Source: Roseiarcus sp963794655 (lineage in GTDB: Bacteria > Pseudomonadota > Alphaproteobacteria > Rhizobiales > Beijerinckiaceae). From it: DNA of 64,000 nucleotides. The notes under the pieces were generated by a model that did not search any database, was not told the origin of the DNA, and was given only the letters and a program-made list of their open reading frames with translations. Positions within the stretch are counted from its first letter, which is position 1. Each line of letters starts with the position of its first letter. The DNA lies in NCBI GenBank assembly GCA_963794655.1, contig CAWCEV010000003.1:744001-808000 (forward strand), written 5' to 3'. Below are positions 52,370 through 61,099 of this stretch, piece by piece. A program made the translations under genes and the position numbers.

Positions 52370-53469
52370 GGAAGGTCGGCCAAACTCTTAGCGCCCGGTC
52401 CCGGCGTGATCAATGTTGGCCATTGGTGCGAACCGAACGGCGCTTGTGGCGGCAGGTTTACCGCAATGTTGCGCTTGCCGTCTTCGTCGATGATGGCCTG
52501 ACGCGCGTCGCCGCCCATCAGCTCGTAGTCCATAAGATGGTAGTTACCGAAGAACGCTGCACCGACAGCTCGGTCGGCTATGATTCGAGTGAGCGAATCG
52601 AGCATGTCGTCTGGGGTCGTGGTGAACGAGACCGTCTCGATCAGCATCAGACGGTCGTTGATGGCCTCGGGCGGGAAAAACTGTGCGAGAACGCTGAACA
52701 GAACGTTGTTCTGGCGAGCAACGTAGATCGTGTTGCTGGCCGCATAGGTTTTGTCCCACTCGTCGCCGAGCATCTGCTTCCAGCCTCCAAGCACATCCAT
52801 CCAATGGGCGACTTGGGTCTGCGCCGCCCAGGCGATGTTCTTTTTCAGCAGCGGCGACTGCTTCTTGGCGAATTCCTGCAAGGCGTCCGCCGAGATCGCG
52901 TTGGTTTTCAGGCACTCGTCCATGAAGGCGATGTTGTTCTGCAGAATGTCGCGGTTGTTCGGTCGCCAGTCCTCCCGCATGGGCGACGCGTCAAGGCCGT
53001 CTAGCGCAAACTGCATCCGGTCGCGATACGCCGCGAGCGAGCTACGCCAGGCCAAGTCGTTCGGGCTGTTCAGGTAGGGAACGACGACTTCGCCCAACGC
53101 CATTGTGCTGTGGGCGACAGACTTGAGCAGCTGGTAGACGATCGGCACGGAAGGCGCGTCAATCGGCGCCATGCCCGGTCGATAGAGGATGAATCGGCCG
53201 CCCGCTCCTGAGAACAATCCGAGGATAAGCGGGTGCTGGGCAAGAATGTTCTTCTTGAAGACCTGCCCGGCATCGCCATAGAGCTCAAACATCGTCGTGT
53301 TGAGCTGCAAGATATTTTTGGTCCCGATTTCGGCCGGGCTTGCCGTTTCAGTTCCGACGATGTCCTTGAAGTAGGATGGAAACTCTTCAGCGCGAGCAGA
53401 CGGACGTGATCCGACGGGCAATAACAGCAGAGCGCAGATGCCGCCGAGGGCGATCACGACGGTTCTCAT
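52366..53469 (-). CDS. Unrecognised exported protein of the Ior cluster
   Basis: A 367-residue protein with a signal peptide (VVIALGGICALLLLPVGSRP) and a mostly helical mature part (for example PIVYQLLKSVAHSTMALGEV, NIAFMDECLKTNAISADALQ, VAHWMDVLGGWKQMLGDEWD). No cysteine pairs or heme motif. The ATG at 53469 follows GAGGAAA; an upstream TTG is less likely. ATGA overlap couples it to the deacetylase gene. It could be a periplasmic binding or maturation factor; I do not recognise the family. Confidence 0.8.
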   Translation of the reverse strand: MRTVVIALGGICALLLLPVGSRPSARAEEFPSYFKDIVGTETASPAEIGTKNILQLNTTMFELYGDAGQVFKKNILAQHPLILGLFSGAGGRFILYRPGMAPIDAPSVPIVYQLLKSVAHSTMALGEVVVPYLNSPNDLAWRSSLAAYRDRMQFALDGLDASPMREDWRPNNRDILQNNIAFMDECLKTNAISADALQEFAKKQSPLLKKNIAWAAQTQVAHWMDVLGGWKQMLGDEWDKTYAASNTIYVARQNNVLFSVLAQFFPPEAINDRLMLIETVSFTTTPDDMLDSLTRIIADRAVGAAFFGNYHLMDYELMGGDARQAIIDEDGKRNIAVNLPPQAPFGSHQWPTLITPGPGAKSLADLP

Positions 53470-54257
53470 AAAGGTTTTCCTCAAAGGGCCGGTTATGGGA
53501 ATCGACGAAGCAAATGTTCGTTCGTGGTCTTCTCACGATCGAACTAAAAACGCGCCAACGCTGACCTGTGTTGCCGACCCTCCCAAGCTTGTTACCGACG
53601 GCGAACAGGGCGGTCAATTCCACATTCGTGAGGAGGCCTCTTTCCCTGGATCACCAGATTGCCAGGTAAACTGGAAGACGGGGTTGGATGGCTGTAATGC
53701 GCGGACAAGCCCGGTATTATCGCGCAAACGCAGAAGGCGACGTGCGTTCGCAGATCGCCTTCTCGCCGTTTCGGCCCGTTCATAAGACCCAGCTTGAACG
53801 CGTTTTGGGTCGCCTTGGCTGTTCGCCAATCCATCGCGGGAATGGCCGCTGTTTGGCGAAGCAGCCCGATGGAGTCGACGTGAAGCGGACGTTCCAGACT
53901 GCCCTCAGAGGCGCCTGCGGAGGCGCCCGGGGGGTTTCGGCTTCCTCCGGGGCCTTGGCCTGCGCAAGGTCGCACGGGTCCGTAGCGCCATCGTGAAGGA
54001 GTTCCAGCTTCTGCCCAATGCGGGGTCCTCGGAACCGGCCGCCGCAGAGCGGCGCCTCCACCATTCTGTTACTGGAACAAACCGGCCCAATTCTGTTAAT
54101 TCATGGGCCTACCCCAAATAGCTGCCGCAGTTTGCGCTGGCCGCGCGATATCCGCAATCTCACACGTAGAACGGCATTCGACGACGGCCTCTTTAAACCC
54201 CTTTTAGGTACAGCAAAGCTCCAGTGTGGCGCTCGAGGCCAAGGGCGTCGTCTTCGA
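53470..54257. other. Region without a supportable gene
   Basis: About 790 bases upstream of the Ior cluster. Overlapping short frames on both strands have skewed composition and no ribosome site. It must contain the promoter of the minus-strand cluster. Confidence 0.5.
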
Positions 54258-54554
54258 TCACCAACGCCTCCCTAGCCGGCCACGCCAGCCCCCGCCGGCG
54301 CCACTAATCAGCCTGAGAATAATGAGCAAGACAATCGCGCCAAGCGTGGCGTTGACGACAAGGGCGATCATCCCGGTGCCGAGATGGATACCCAATTGGG
54401 GCAGCAGCCAATCCCCGATGAACGCCCCGATAACGCCAATTATCAGGTCGCCGATGAGTCCGTAGCCGCCGCCTCGCACGATGTTGCCAGCAAGCCACCC
54501 CGCGACAATGCCGACGACAACGATCACGAGGAGACTTTCGTTCGATAGGTGCAT
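54258..54554 (-). CDS. GlsB/YeaQ/YmgE-family stress membrane protein
   Basis: A 98-residue, Gly-rich membrane protein with three hydrophobic segments: LLVIVVVGIVAGWLAGNIVR, GYGLIGDLIIGVIGAFIGDW and GMIALVVNATLGAIVLLIIL. This matches the transglycosylase-associated/GlsB family, induced by envelope or general stress. GGGGAA lies before the ATG. Confidence 0.9.
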   Translation of the reverse strand: MHLSNESLLVIVVVGIVAGWLAGNIVRGGGYGLIGDLIIGVIGAFIGDWLLPQLGIHLGTGMIALVVNATLGAIVLLIILRLISGAGGGWRGRLGRRW

Positions 54555-54710
54555 GGGGTTCCCCTGGATTCTGTTGTGGGCTGGTTGTACGCCGAGCCTA
54601 CATTATCGCGTTTCCGGCGAAGTCACCGAAAGCCGCCTGATCGCGCGGGCTCTCCATGCAATGATAACACCTAGGCAAAGCCGCCGGCGCCAGCATCAAG
54701 GAGAACGGCA

Positions 54711-55046
54711 ATGGCAGTATCAAGCAATCAAAAGATCGGAGAACTAGCTCGGATCGCCTATCTGGCACTATTACATGCTGAAGGTGAGCTGGGAGACGAG
54801 AAAAATACGTTTGACGGAGAGAAATGGTCGGATAAATTACGAGGCATCCGCTCAACAATATTGAGAATGTTTAGTGACACCGACGACAAAGTGGATCTAG
54901 ACAAGGCGATTTATCTCATTGGAAACGAAGGATCGTTAGTTGCCTACTATCACGGAAGTGGCACAGACGATCAGGATGAACGGCTAGAGAAGATAGTGCA
55001 GTCTTCGACAAACTCATTCCTCGATCTGAGACCCAAGAAGGAATGA
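54711..55046 (+). CDS. Hypothetical soluble protein, AT-richer than neighbours
   Basis: A 111-residue protein (MAVSSNQKIGELARIAYLAL, KLRGIRSTILRMFSDTDDKV). AAGGAGA precedes the ATG. The gene uses A/T-ending codons far more than its neighbours (for example the AAAAATACGTTTGACGGAGA stretch), suggesting recent acquisition. No domain recognised. Confidence 0.7.
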   Translation: MAVSSNQKIGELARIAYLALLHAEGELGDEKNTFDGEKWSDKLRGIRSTILRMFSDTDDKVDLDKAIYLIGNEGSLVAYYHGSGTDDQDERLEKIVQSSTNSFLDLRPKKE

Positions 55047-55394
55047 TTAATCTCGTCCTCCATCGTCATCCCGACCATCCGATGAGCTGCCGGGGCCACT
55101 CCAGGCAAGCCTGGTGAACGCGCGATCATTGCCCTCGCTCAGGCTTCGGATCGACCACGGTGCGGATAATCGTGAGATCTCACCTTGGCCCGGGAGGCCC
55201 TTGATGACCGAGATACTGAAAACCTCATCCTGATCCGTGATTCCTCCGGGCTTCCCGCGGTTCCTTTCCACGATCCCGGCGAGAGCGGCGTCAAAGCCCT
55301 CATCTCCTCGACGATAGTCCGCTACGTCAAATTGGCTAGGCGGTGGAGGCAGAGAGGCCGCCAGAGCTGCGACGCGCTTCGACAGAATGCTCAA
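55047..55394 (-). CDS. Hypothetical protein
   Basis: A 115-residue protein: MSILSKRVAALAASLPPPPS, then FDAALAGIVERNRG, ending Asp/Gly-rich (GSSSDGRDDDGGRD). The start TTG overlaps the stop of a preceding minus-strand frame (TTGA), a typical polycistronic join. It may be phage-derived. Unrecognised. Confidence 0.45.
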   Translation of the reverse strand: MSILSKRVAALAASLPPPPSQFDVADYRRGDEGFDAALAGIVERNRGKPGGITDQDEVFSISVIKGLPGQGEISRLSAPWSIRSLSEGNDRAFTRLAWSGPGSSSDGRDDDGGRD

Positions 55395-55840
55395 TTCATC
55401 GCTCCTTCTCGAGCCGCTGCAGCTTCGACAATGGTGCGGATAAGCTCAAAATCCTCCTCGCGGCCCCGGAGATGCGCGGCCAGGATCGCCTCAAGCTCTT
55501 CGTCCGACAGCAACGACAGGTCCTCGGCGCCATTGTCGAAGCTGCGGCGGTTCAGAGAATCCCTACGACGAAGCCGTCTCCGACCCGCTCAGCACCGCTG
55601 TCCGCCACACCCGCACCACCCCCGACGCCATCCGCCGCGATCCCCATACCGCTGAGCTTCAAATGGATTTTCATAACGGTTCTGGCTCTCACTGTCGGGT
55701 CGCTGGCGTCGGAGATCGGCCTATCGATCTTATGGTCCACGCCGAACACAACCCAACAAGCAATCCTTTCGGCGCTACTGCCGGTTTGGACGTTGGGCAC
55801 CGGGGCAATCATAGGTCTCCTAGGCGGCAAAGCGACTTAA
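55343..55840 (+). CDS. Possible membrane protein
   Basis: The last 60 residues contain two hydrophobic stretches (FKWIFITVLALTVGSLASEI and ILSALLPVWTLGTGAIIGLL) after a Pro/Ser/Thr-rich segment. The first half lies antisense to a better minus-strand frame, so the true start is probably near 55560. Low confidence. Confidence 0.3.
   Translation: MEAERPPELRRASTECSIHRSFSSRCSFDNGADKLKILLAAPEMRGQDRLKLFVRQQRQVLGAIVEAAAVQRIPTTKPSPTRSAPLSATPAPPPTPSAAIPIPLSFKWIFITVLALTVGSLASEIGLSILWSTPNTTQQAILSALLPVWTLGTGAIIGLLGGKAT
55391..55588 (-). pseudogene. Gene fragment preceding the 55047 gene
   Basis: The minus frame from 55588 to 55391 reads SFDNGAEDLSLLSDEELEAI then LAAHLRGREEDFELIRTIVE, which looks like real helical coding sequence. 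It has no usable start and a stop just upstream, so its 5' part is lost. Confidence 0.4.
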
Positions 55841-55902
55841 AAGCGCTCCTGCCGCCGAATGGCCCATCCGGGTCGAGCACGCGTAAGGTGACGCTTGTCG
55901 GC

Positions 55903-57050
55903 CTAAGCGGCCCTCGCGCCCTGCTTTTTTGCCGCCGGCCGCTCGGCTTCCTTCGCGAGCCGGGCGCGCAGGAGGGCAAGGACGGCGGCTTCTTCCGGTT
56001 TGAAGCTTTGCACGTCGCCACGCAATTCGCTTTCGGCCTTTTCTTTCAGCTCAAGAACGAGCTTGCCGTCCATATATGAGTTCAGAACCTCGGGATGCAC
56101 ATAGCATTTGCGGCAGATCGTCGGCGTGTTGCCGAGCTTACCCGCGACTTTTTCGATGGCGGCACGGAGGTTTCGTTTCGCCTGCGCGGCGCTATCAAAG
56201 CTTTCAAGCTCATTGAGCGCCGTCGCCGCGAGGACCGTGCCCGCCCAGGTGCGGAAGTCCTTCGCGGTGATATCCTTGCCGGTTATTTCCTTAAGATAGT
56301 CGTTCACGTCGTTCGACGTGACATGAAGGCAGCTGCCCCCTTCGTCGACATACTGAAGCAGTTCCTGACCGGGCAGGTCCTGGCAGGCTCTTATGATCTT
56401 GGCGATCCGGCGGTCCCTGACGCGGAGCGACCACTGCTTACCGCTTTTGCCTGTGAAGCGGAAACGCACCTCGTTTCCATCCACCGAGACATGCCGGTTC
56501 TTGAGGGTCGTTAGGCCATAACTGTTATTTCGCTTCGCGTAGTCATCGTTTCCGACCCGGATCAAGGTGGTTTCCAGGAGATGGACCACGGTCGCCAGCA
56601 CCTTTTCGCGCGGCAATCCGCGCAAGGCCCCATGTTCCTGGACTTTCTCGCGGATCGTGGGCAGCGCGTCGGCGAAGGCAACGACATGCTCGTACTTGGT
56701 GCTTTCTCGCACCTCGCGGAAGCGAGGGTGGTAGCGGTACTGCTTGCGGCCCTTTGCGTCGCGTCCCGTCGCCTGAATATGGCCATCCGCGAAGGGGCAT
56801 ATCCAGACCTCAGTCCATGCTGGCGGAATTGCGAGCGCCTTGATCCGTTTCAGGACATCTTTCTCGGTCAGTTTCGAGCCGTCCGCGCGGGCATAGCTAA
56901 AACCCGTCCCGGCTTTCTTGCGGCGTATGCCGGGGCGCCCGTCTGAAACATAGCGAAGTCCCGCGGACTCGGCTCATCCCTCGGGTCAACGATCGTCTCG
57001 ACGGTATCGGATGACTCAAGCAACAAAGGAAGGGTCCTTTCAGATCGCAA
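55903..57050 (-). pseudogene. Bacterial DNA topoisomerase IB with an N-terminal frameshift
   Basis: The minus strand encodes a eukaryote-like topoisomerase IB, with GLRYVSDGRPGIRRKKAG, DVLKRIKALAIPPAWTEVWI, RKQYRYHPRFREVRESTKYE, AKDFRTWAGTVLAA and the catalytic Tyr in CRKCYVHPEVLNSY. The main frame has no start codon and meets a stop just before AESAGLRY. One base is missing near 56972: restoring it joins TVETIVDPRDE (frame starting at 57050) to AESAGLRYVSD. A GTG at 56712 would yield only a truncated protein. Either a genuine pseudogene or a sequencing error. Confidence 0.85.
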
Positions 57051-57363
57051 ACAAAGGAACGGCCTGAAATCAAACCGGTTCCCTGGCGGCTAAGCAGCGC
57101 GCCAGCGATCGGGGACTGTCTCGTCGTTGAGAGGCCCTGCTACCGCTATGTAGCGGCCCTCGCTCGATGCGCCCTCCTTCAAGGTCGTCCGGGGAATGTT
57201 ATTTGCGCCGGGATCGCCTGTTAATTGCTCTCGAACGCGCGTGGGCCTCGGAGGTCTAGACCGCCGGACCCCTTGCCCGTTTTGGCTAGGGCCGCGCCAT
57301 ACGACCCCACGTCCCGCCGACGCTGGCCCCGGTCGACGCGCGCCCGGTATTCCGCGGACACCC
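57050..57363. other. Stretch between topoisomerase IB and SRAP remnants
   Basis: About 310 bases. A minus frame ending at 57090 gives a natural-looking tail (KEGASSEGRYIAVAGPLNDE then TVPDRWRAA), probably the C-terminus of a lost gene. Nothing else supportable. Confidence 0.4.
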
Positions 57364-57880
57364 CTAGCGGATTTGCTCGACATGCAAGGAGCCGGCAGGC
57401 AGCGGTTGAAGGAGCTCGTTCTCGGGCTTGCTGAGGTCGAGCCACGCCTGCCAATCCTCACGATTGAGGACAACCATCTGACGGTCGCCAACGCCGTCAG
57501 GCATCGGCCGCCAAGCAAAACCAGTTCTCGCCCGCCTTCGTGAACCTCCATTTCGCCTTCGGGGGCTTCGCGCCGGTGAACTCATAGAAGTGGGACGTCG
57601 GCACAAGACAGCGCCCAACCGGGAAGCGCCTTCCCTCCGACCGGAAGTTGATGACAGGTGGCCCTTTGGGCTTCGCGGGCGGAAAGCCCCAGCGCAGCAC
57701 CGCAAATACGTTCTCGCCATCTTCGAGGCGGCGAATCACGGGAGCCGGATCGGTCGGCCAAATATCGTCTCGCGGCTCCAGGTTCGGGGCCGCAGCGGGC
57801 CATTTTACGCGAATGCGCGTTTGGCTGAATGCCGTCAGGTACTCGCTATACGAAACGTTGTTTCCGAAGTCGTTGCACAT
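57364..57880 (-). pseudogene. SOS-response-associated peptidase (SRAP/YedK) with internal deletion
   Basis: It begins with the family start MCNDFGNN (catalytic Cys2) and continues with DPAPVIRRLEDGENVFAVLR, FNARSE-type INFRSEGRRFPVGRCLVPTS and FYEFTGAKPPKAKW. After GENWFCLA the frame shifts to WRPMPDGVGDRQMVVLNRED then WQAWLD. About 25 residues normally between DG and the DRQMVVL segment are missing, including the histidine-bearing strand. So it has both a frameshift and a deletion. SRAP protects abasic sites in single-stranded DNA; this copy should be inactive. Confidence 0.8.
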
Positions 57881-57896
57881 CCGTCGCCTGCCCGGC

Positions 57897-58472
57897 TTAC
57901 TGGGGTGATTGCGGCGCGCCCGATCCCGTATTGGGCGGTCCAACTCGGGCGTCCGTACGGGTCACGGTCACGCTGTCCGAGCGATGGCAAAGGTCGATCA
58001 GGACTTGCCCCACATAAGCGCCGGATGGATCGTAACCTGCGCGGCGGACCCAGCATGAAGTAGGAAAGGTAACCGGCGGAATGTCTGCGCCTACCGGGTC
58101 GGGGACATAGCCGCCGCCGCTATAGCCTCCCCCACTGTAACCGCCGCCGCTGTAGCTGCCGGCATTTGCCCCTGCGCCGCCACCATAGCCATAATCATAA
58201 CCATAGCCAGGATCATTAACCCCGCAGGCGAAACCGAAGCCGCAGTTGCCGTAGCCGTAGATGACAAACAGATCGCGGGCGCGACGAACCCCGTGGTGGA
58301 AAACGAAGCCATGAACGCCGTCGCCGCGTGCAGACCTTTGGTTGTCGCCGCCGGTCGCTGGAAAGCCGTCACTTGACCAGGCGCCGCCGTGTGGAGCGCC
58401 ACCAAATCGGCTTGCGCCCAAGGCGGGAGCGGCTAGCAGGATTATAAGCAACGCGAGAAGAGAGCGTGACAT
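57897..58472 (-). CDS. Secreted Gly/Tyr-rich protein
   Basis: A 191-residue exported protein. The signal peptide is SLLALLIILLAAPALGASRF; a Gly/Tyr-rich low-complexity part follows with repeats of SGGGY and a Cys-containing YGYGNCGFGFACGVNDPGYG segment. The C-terminus has a small folded-looking domain (TSCWVRRAGYDPSGAYVGQV). The ATG at 58472 has GGAGG upstream. Probably a cell-surface protein; family not recognised. Confidence 0.7.
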   Translation of the reverse strand: MSRSLLALLIILLAAPALGASRFGGAPHGGAWSSDGFPATGGDNQRSARGDGVHGFVFHHGVRRARDLFVIYGYGNCGFGFACGVNDPGYGYDYGYGGGAGANAGSYSGGGYSGGGYSGGGYVPDPVGADIPPVTFPTSCWVRRAGYDPSGAYVGQVLIDLCHRSDSVTVTRTDARVGPPNTGSGAPQSPQ

Positions 58473-58794
58473 TTTGCCTCCTTCGCCTGCCGCGCATCGG
58501 GCCTTTCCCCGCATTAAGTGCGATTGGCTCACCAAAGTGCGCAGCACAGGCGTTTCGGTCTGCGTTCCTATGTGGGTTTCCTTCCGGCAGATTGCTACAG
58601 TCGGATGCGGGACCCACGGGACCCGCCCGCCACTGCAGCAGGGTAAGCGCTCCCGGCCCGCGTCGGCCCGGTCACGACGCCCCCACCGTCGCTTACCGAG
58701 GCGCGTTGGATAACCTCAGAAACGAGGAGCATTGCGTCCCTCGTGGCGAAACTTTTACGCATTGCTGGGGCCGGAGGGAATGACCGCGCCCTGT

Positions 58795-59106
58795 TCAGAC
58801 GTGGCGTTGTGTATGGATTTCGAAACCAGTCAGTTCAAGGTCATCGTCAACGGCGGCGAGAAGCTCTTGGATCAATTGAGCCAATTCTGGGCCTTCGCCC
58901 TCGAGACTCGTTGTCACGACCAACCACCGGCCGACCTGCTGGGCAGAGCGCTCCCACCGAAAAACCATGCTTTCACCCAGCACGTGGGCATTCCTGATCA
59001 TCCGGCCCATGTTCCGGCCCCACTTGCGCAAAAAGCCTGGCTCCCGGTCACTTAACTCAAGATCCGGTGTGGAGTTCCATTCTATTGAACCCGCTGGCAC
59101 TCTCAA
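58795..59106 (-). CDS. Possible hypothetical protein
   Basis: The minus frame encodes a natural-looking 103 residues (GESMVFRWERSAQQVGRWLV, ELAQLIQELLAAVDDDLELT). The start is a weak TTG, and the opposite strand also holds an open frame (58732-59055), so orientation is uncertain. The rest of 58473-59266 shows no gene. Confidence 0.35.
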   Translation of the reverse strand: MRVPAGSIEWNSTPDLELSDREPGFLRKWGRNMGRMIRNAHVLGESMVFRWERSAQQVGRWLVVTTSLEGEGPELAQLIQELLAAVDDDLELTGFEIHTQRHV

Positions 59107-59266
59107 GACCGCGCGGGCTGCAGCCCTTATTTGGACCCCGCGTTAGCTCGGCTGATCGGGCTGGCCGCGCACAAGAGGAACCAACAGAACGGCGCGGGCG
59201 TTGGTTTCTGTAATCCCCGTTGGTGACGCCTCAGGGTCGTCTAGATGGCGGGGAGGGAGGCAACAG

Positions 59267-59491
59267 ATGCTCAAGACAATCGCCGGGATCGGGCTTGCGA
59301 TCACCGTGGTTCTCACTCCCGTCTCGATCCTTGCGCAGACAGGTTACGGCGTTAAGCCTGGCGCTCCCTCAACGTCGACCTTCGACCGGTCTTGGAACCG
59401 GGCCAATGAAAGCAAGGACCGGGCGAGGGCCAGCGCGGAGTACATGCGGCATCACCGCGCAAGGACGCATTACCATCATCCTGCCATTTAG
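59267..59491 (+). CDS. Small secreted hypothetical protein
   Basis: A 74-residue protein with a signal peptide (TIAGIGLAITVVLTPVSILA, cleavage after ILA-Q) and a charged His-rich end (MRHHRARTHYHHPAI). GGGAGGGAGG lies upstream of the ATG. Function unknown. Confidence 0.6.
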   Translation: MLKTIAGIGLAITVVLTPVSILAQTGYGVKPGAPSTSTFDRSWNRANESKDRARASAEYMRHHRARTHYHHPAI

Positions 59492-59518
59492 TGATCGACA
59501 AGCAGCGCTTGTCCCCAG

Positions 59519-59690
59519 ATGCCCTCGTTGCCTCGCTGGATCGAGCCGCAGCTTTCGAAGCTGGCGGCGACGGCCCCAACCGGGCCGGAATGGGCGCACG
59601 AAATCAGGTTTGATGGCTACCGGATGGCGGTCCGAATCGACAATGGCGACGTTCGACTGTTGACGCGATCGGGGCTGGAATATTCAGAGC
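59519..59690 (+). pseudogene. LigD/ATP-dependent DNA ligase fragment
   Basis: The frame starts PRWIEPQLSKLAATAPTGPE then WAHEIRFDGYRMAVRIDNGD and VRLLTRSGLEYSE, the opening of the LigD ligase domain. The nucleophilic lysine of the ExKxDGxR motif is replaced by arginine (EIRFDGYR). Homology stops at the start of a 78-bp sequence copied from the 2H-phosphoesterase gene. Clearly non-functional. Confidence 0.8.
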
Positions 59691-59757
59691 GAGCTGATTG
59701 GCTACGTCGAGAACTTCGTTCGAGACGCGGCGGGCAAGCGGTTCAATCCGCATGTGA
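59680..59757. repeat. 78-bp direct repeat, copy 1
   Basis: Identical to 60373-60450 except one base (G at 59700 versus A at 60393); offset 693 bases. This copy is attached to the ligase fragment and lies out of context, so it is the derived copy. Confidence 0.95.
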
Positions 59758-59888
59758 GGAAAGTCTCAGACCTTCGAACCAGGCGAGCTGTGAGGCGCTT
59801 TTTTTCATTTCACGCAGGCCAAGGCCACCCGTTTGACTTCGCCCGATGACGGAAGTTAACGGTCGCCGACGGCGAACTGGAGGGACGA

Positions 59889-60602
59889 ATGAGCGAGTTG
59901 ATTGCGGCGGTCGGGCTCGGGTTGGGATTGGCGATGGCGCTTGCCCCGGGAGCGGCAGCGCAATCCAACCTAGTGACGGCGATCGACATCGCGCTCGAGC
60001 CCGACGCGACGATGATGCAGCGCGCCAGGGCCGACAACGCGCGTCTGTTGAAGTCCTTCCCGAAGGGCTTTTCTCTCGATGCGACGCATCACCCGCACAT
60101 TTCCATGTCGCAGGAGTTCGTCCGGACGGAAGACCTTGATAAGGTTTATGCCGCTGCGGACGCAGTATTCTCCAGCGAGAAGCCGACGACATGGACGCTG
60201 AAGGCGTTCAAATATTACTACATCCCGGCTCCGCCGATGGGCGTCGCGGGTATTGTCATTGAGCCGACGGAAGATCTTCATCGCCTGCAAGACAAGCTGG
60301 TCAAAGCAATTGAGCCCTATACCGTGAAGACCGCGACCCCGGTGGCGTTCTTCAGCGAGGACGGGGGACGCGATATTCAGAGCGAGCTGATTAGCTACGT
60401 CGAGAACTTCGTTCGAGACGCGGCGGGCAAGCGGTTCAATCCGCATGTGACGATCGGCGTCGCCACCGAAACGTATCTGAAACAGATGCTGGCTGAGCCG
60501 TTCCCGTCGTTCACGTTCTCCCCGGCGGGCGCGTCCGTCTACCAGCTTGGCACCTTTGGAACGGCCCGGAAGGAACTCAAGGCATTAACGCTGACGCCCT
60601 GA
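59889..60602 (+). CDS. Exported 2H-phosphoesterase-superfamily protein
   Basis: A 237-residue protein with a signal peptide (ELIAAVGLGLGLAMALAPGA, cleavage after AAA-Q). Two HxS/T motifs mark the 2H superfamily: HHPHISMSQEF and FNPHVTIGVATE. Such enzymes act on cyclic phosphates or RNA ends; export is unusual for them. GGAGGGA precedes the ATG. Part of its sequence is duplicated upstream. Confidence 0.75.
   Translation: MSELIAAVGLGLGLAMALAPGAAAQSNLVTAIDIALEPDATMMQRARADNARLLKSFPKGFSLDATHHPHISMSQEFVRTEDLDKVYAAADAVFSSEKPTTWTLKAFKYYYIPAPPMGVAGIVIEPTEDLHRLQDKLVKAIEPYTVKTATPVAFFSEDGGRDIQSELISYVENFVRDAAGKRFNPHVTIGVATETYLKQMLAEPFPSFTFSPAGASVYQLGTFGTARKELKALTLTP
60373..60450. repeat. 78-bp direct repeat, copy 2 (within the 2H-phosphoesterase gene)
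   Basis: The native copy. It encodes the stretch ending in the second HxT motif (SELISYVENFVRDAAGKRFN then PHV). Confidence 0.95.
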
Positions 60603-60803
60603 CGCCCCTCACCGTCGCCAGCCTCAGGATGACGTCGCCCGATCGCGAATGACCAGCGTCAGCGGGCACAAGCATATTTGTCCGCTGCCCGGAACAAACC
60701 GTGCTAGGGTCGGCAATCGCCGACTGCGGCGACTGAGAGCAATCCGTCATTCGTTATCCCAAAGAGAAGGCGCACTCCCACGGCCAACGAGGGAGCGCCA
60801 CAC

Positions 60804-60989
60804 ATGCGGTGCTATTTCCTACGCGACGGGCATATAGCGGGCGTTGAGATATTGCCCGCGGGAATTTCCGACGAAGAGGCAATCGCCCGGGCTCAGACGC
60901 TGGCCACGAAACGCAAAGGACCGCTCGACAGCCTCGGTCCGAGGCTTCCAGCCACTCATAGAATCGCGTGGTACTTGCCCCGGACATAA
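60804..60989 (+). CDS. Small hypothetical protein, paralogue of the 63673 gene
   Basis: A 61-residue protein, MRCYFLRDGHIAGVEILPAG then ISDEEAIARAQTLATKRKGP. The gene at 63673-63879 (minus) encodes CCFFVRDGKIVDFEMLPPGL and SDEDAIGLAHVLF, clearly the same family. GAGGGAG precedes the ATG. The ends differ, so this copy may be frameshifted near its 3' end. Function unknown. Confidence 0.6.
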   Translation: MRCYFLRDGHIAGVEILPAGISDEEAIARAQTLATKRKGPLDSLGPRLPATHRIAWYLPRT

Positions 60990-61099
60990 GCATTGGCGGA
61001 AACAGACATTTTGCGATTGCGCTACGCTGTGAGCAGCGACGCGCGTTCCGCCGGCCGGCGGGCGATTTGTGAGGTTGTCCCAAAGCATTTAGTGAAGCG

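Noticed and set aside
53592..53996. Overlapping frames on both strands upstream of the Ior cluster
   Set aside because: They conflict and none shows protein-like patterns.
55343..55560. First half of the plus-strand frame 55343-55840 as coding
   Set aside because: The minus strand here reads as natural helical protein, so the plus reading is antisense.
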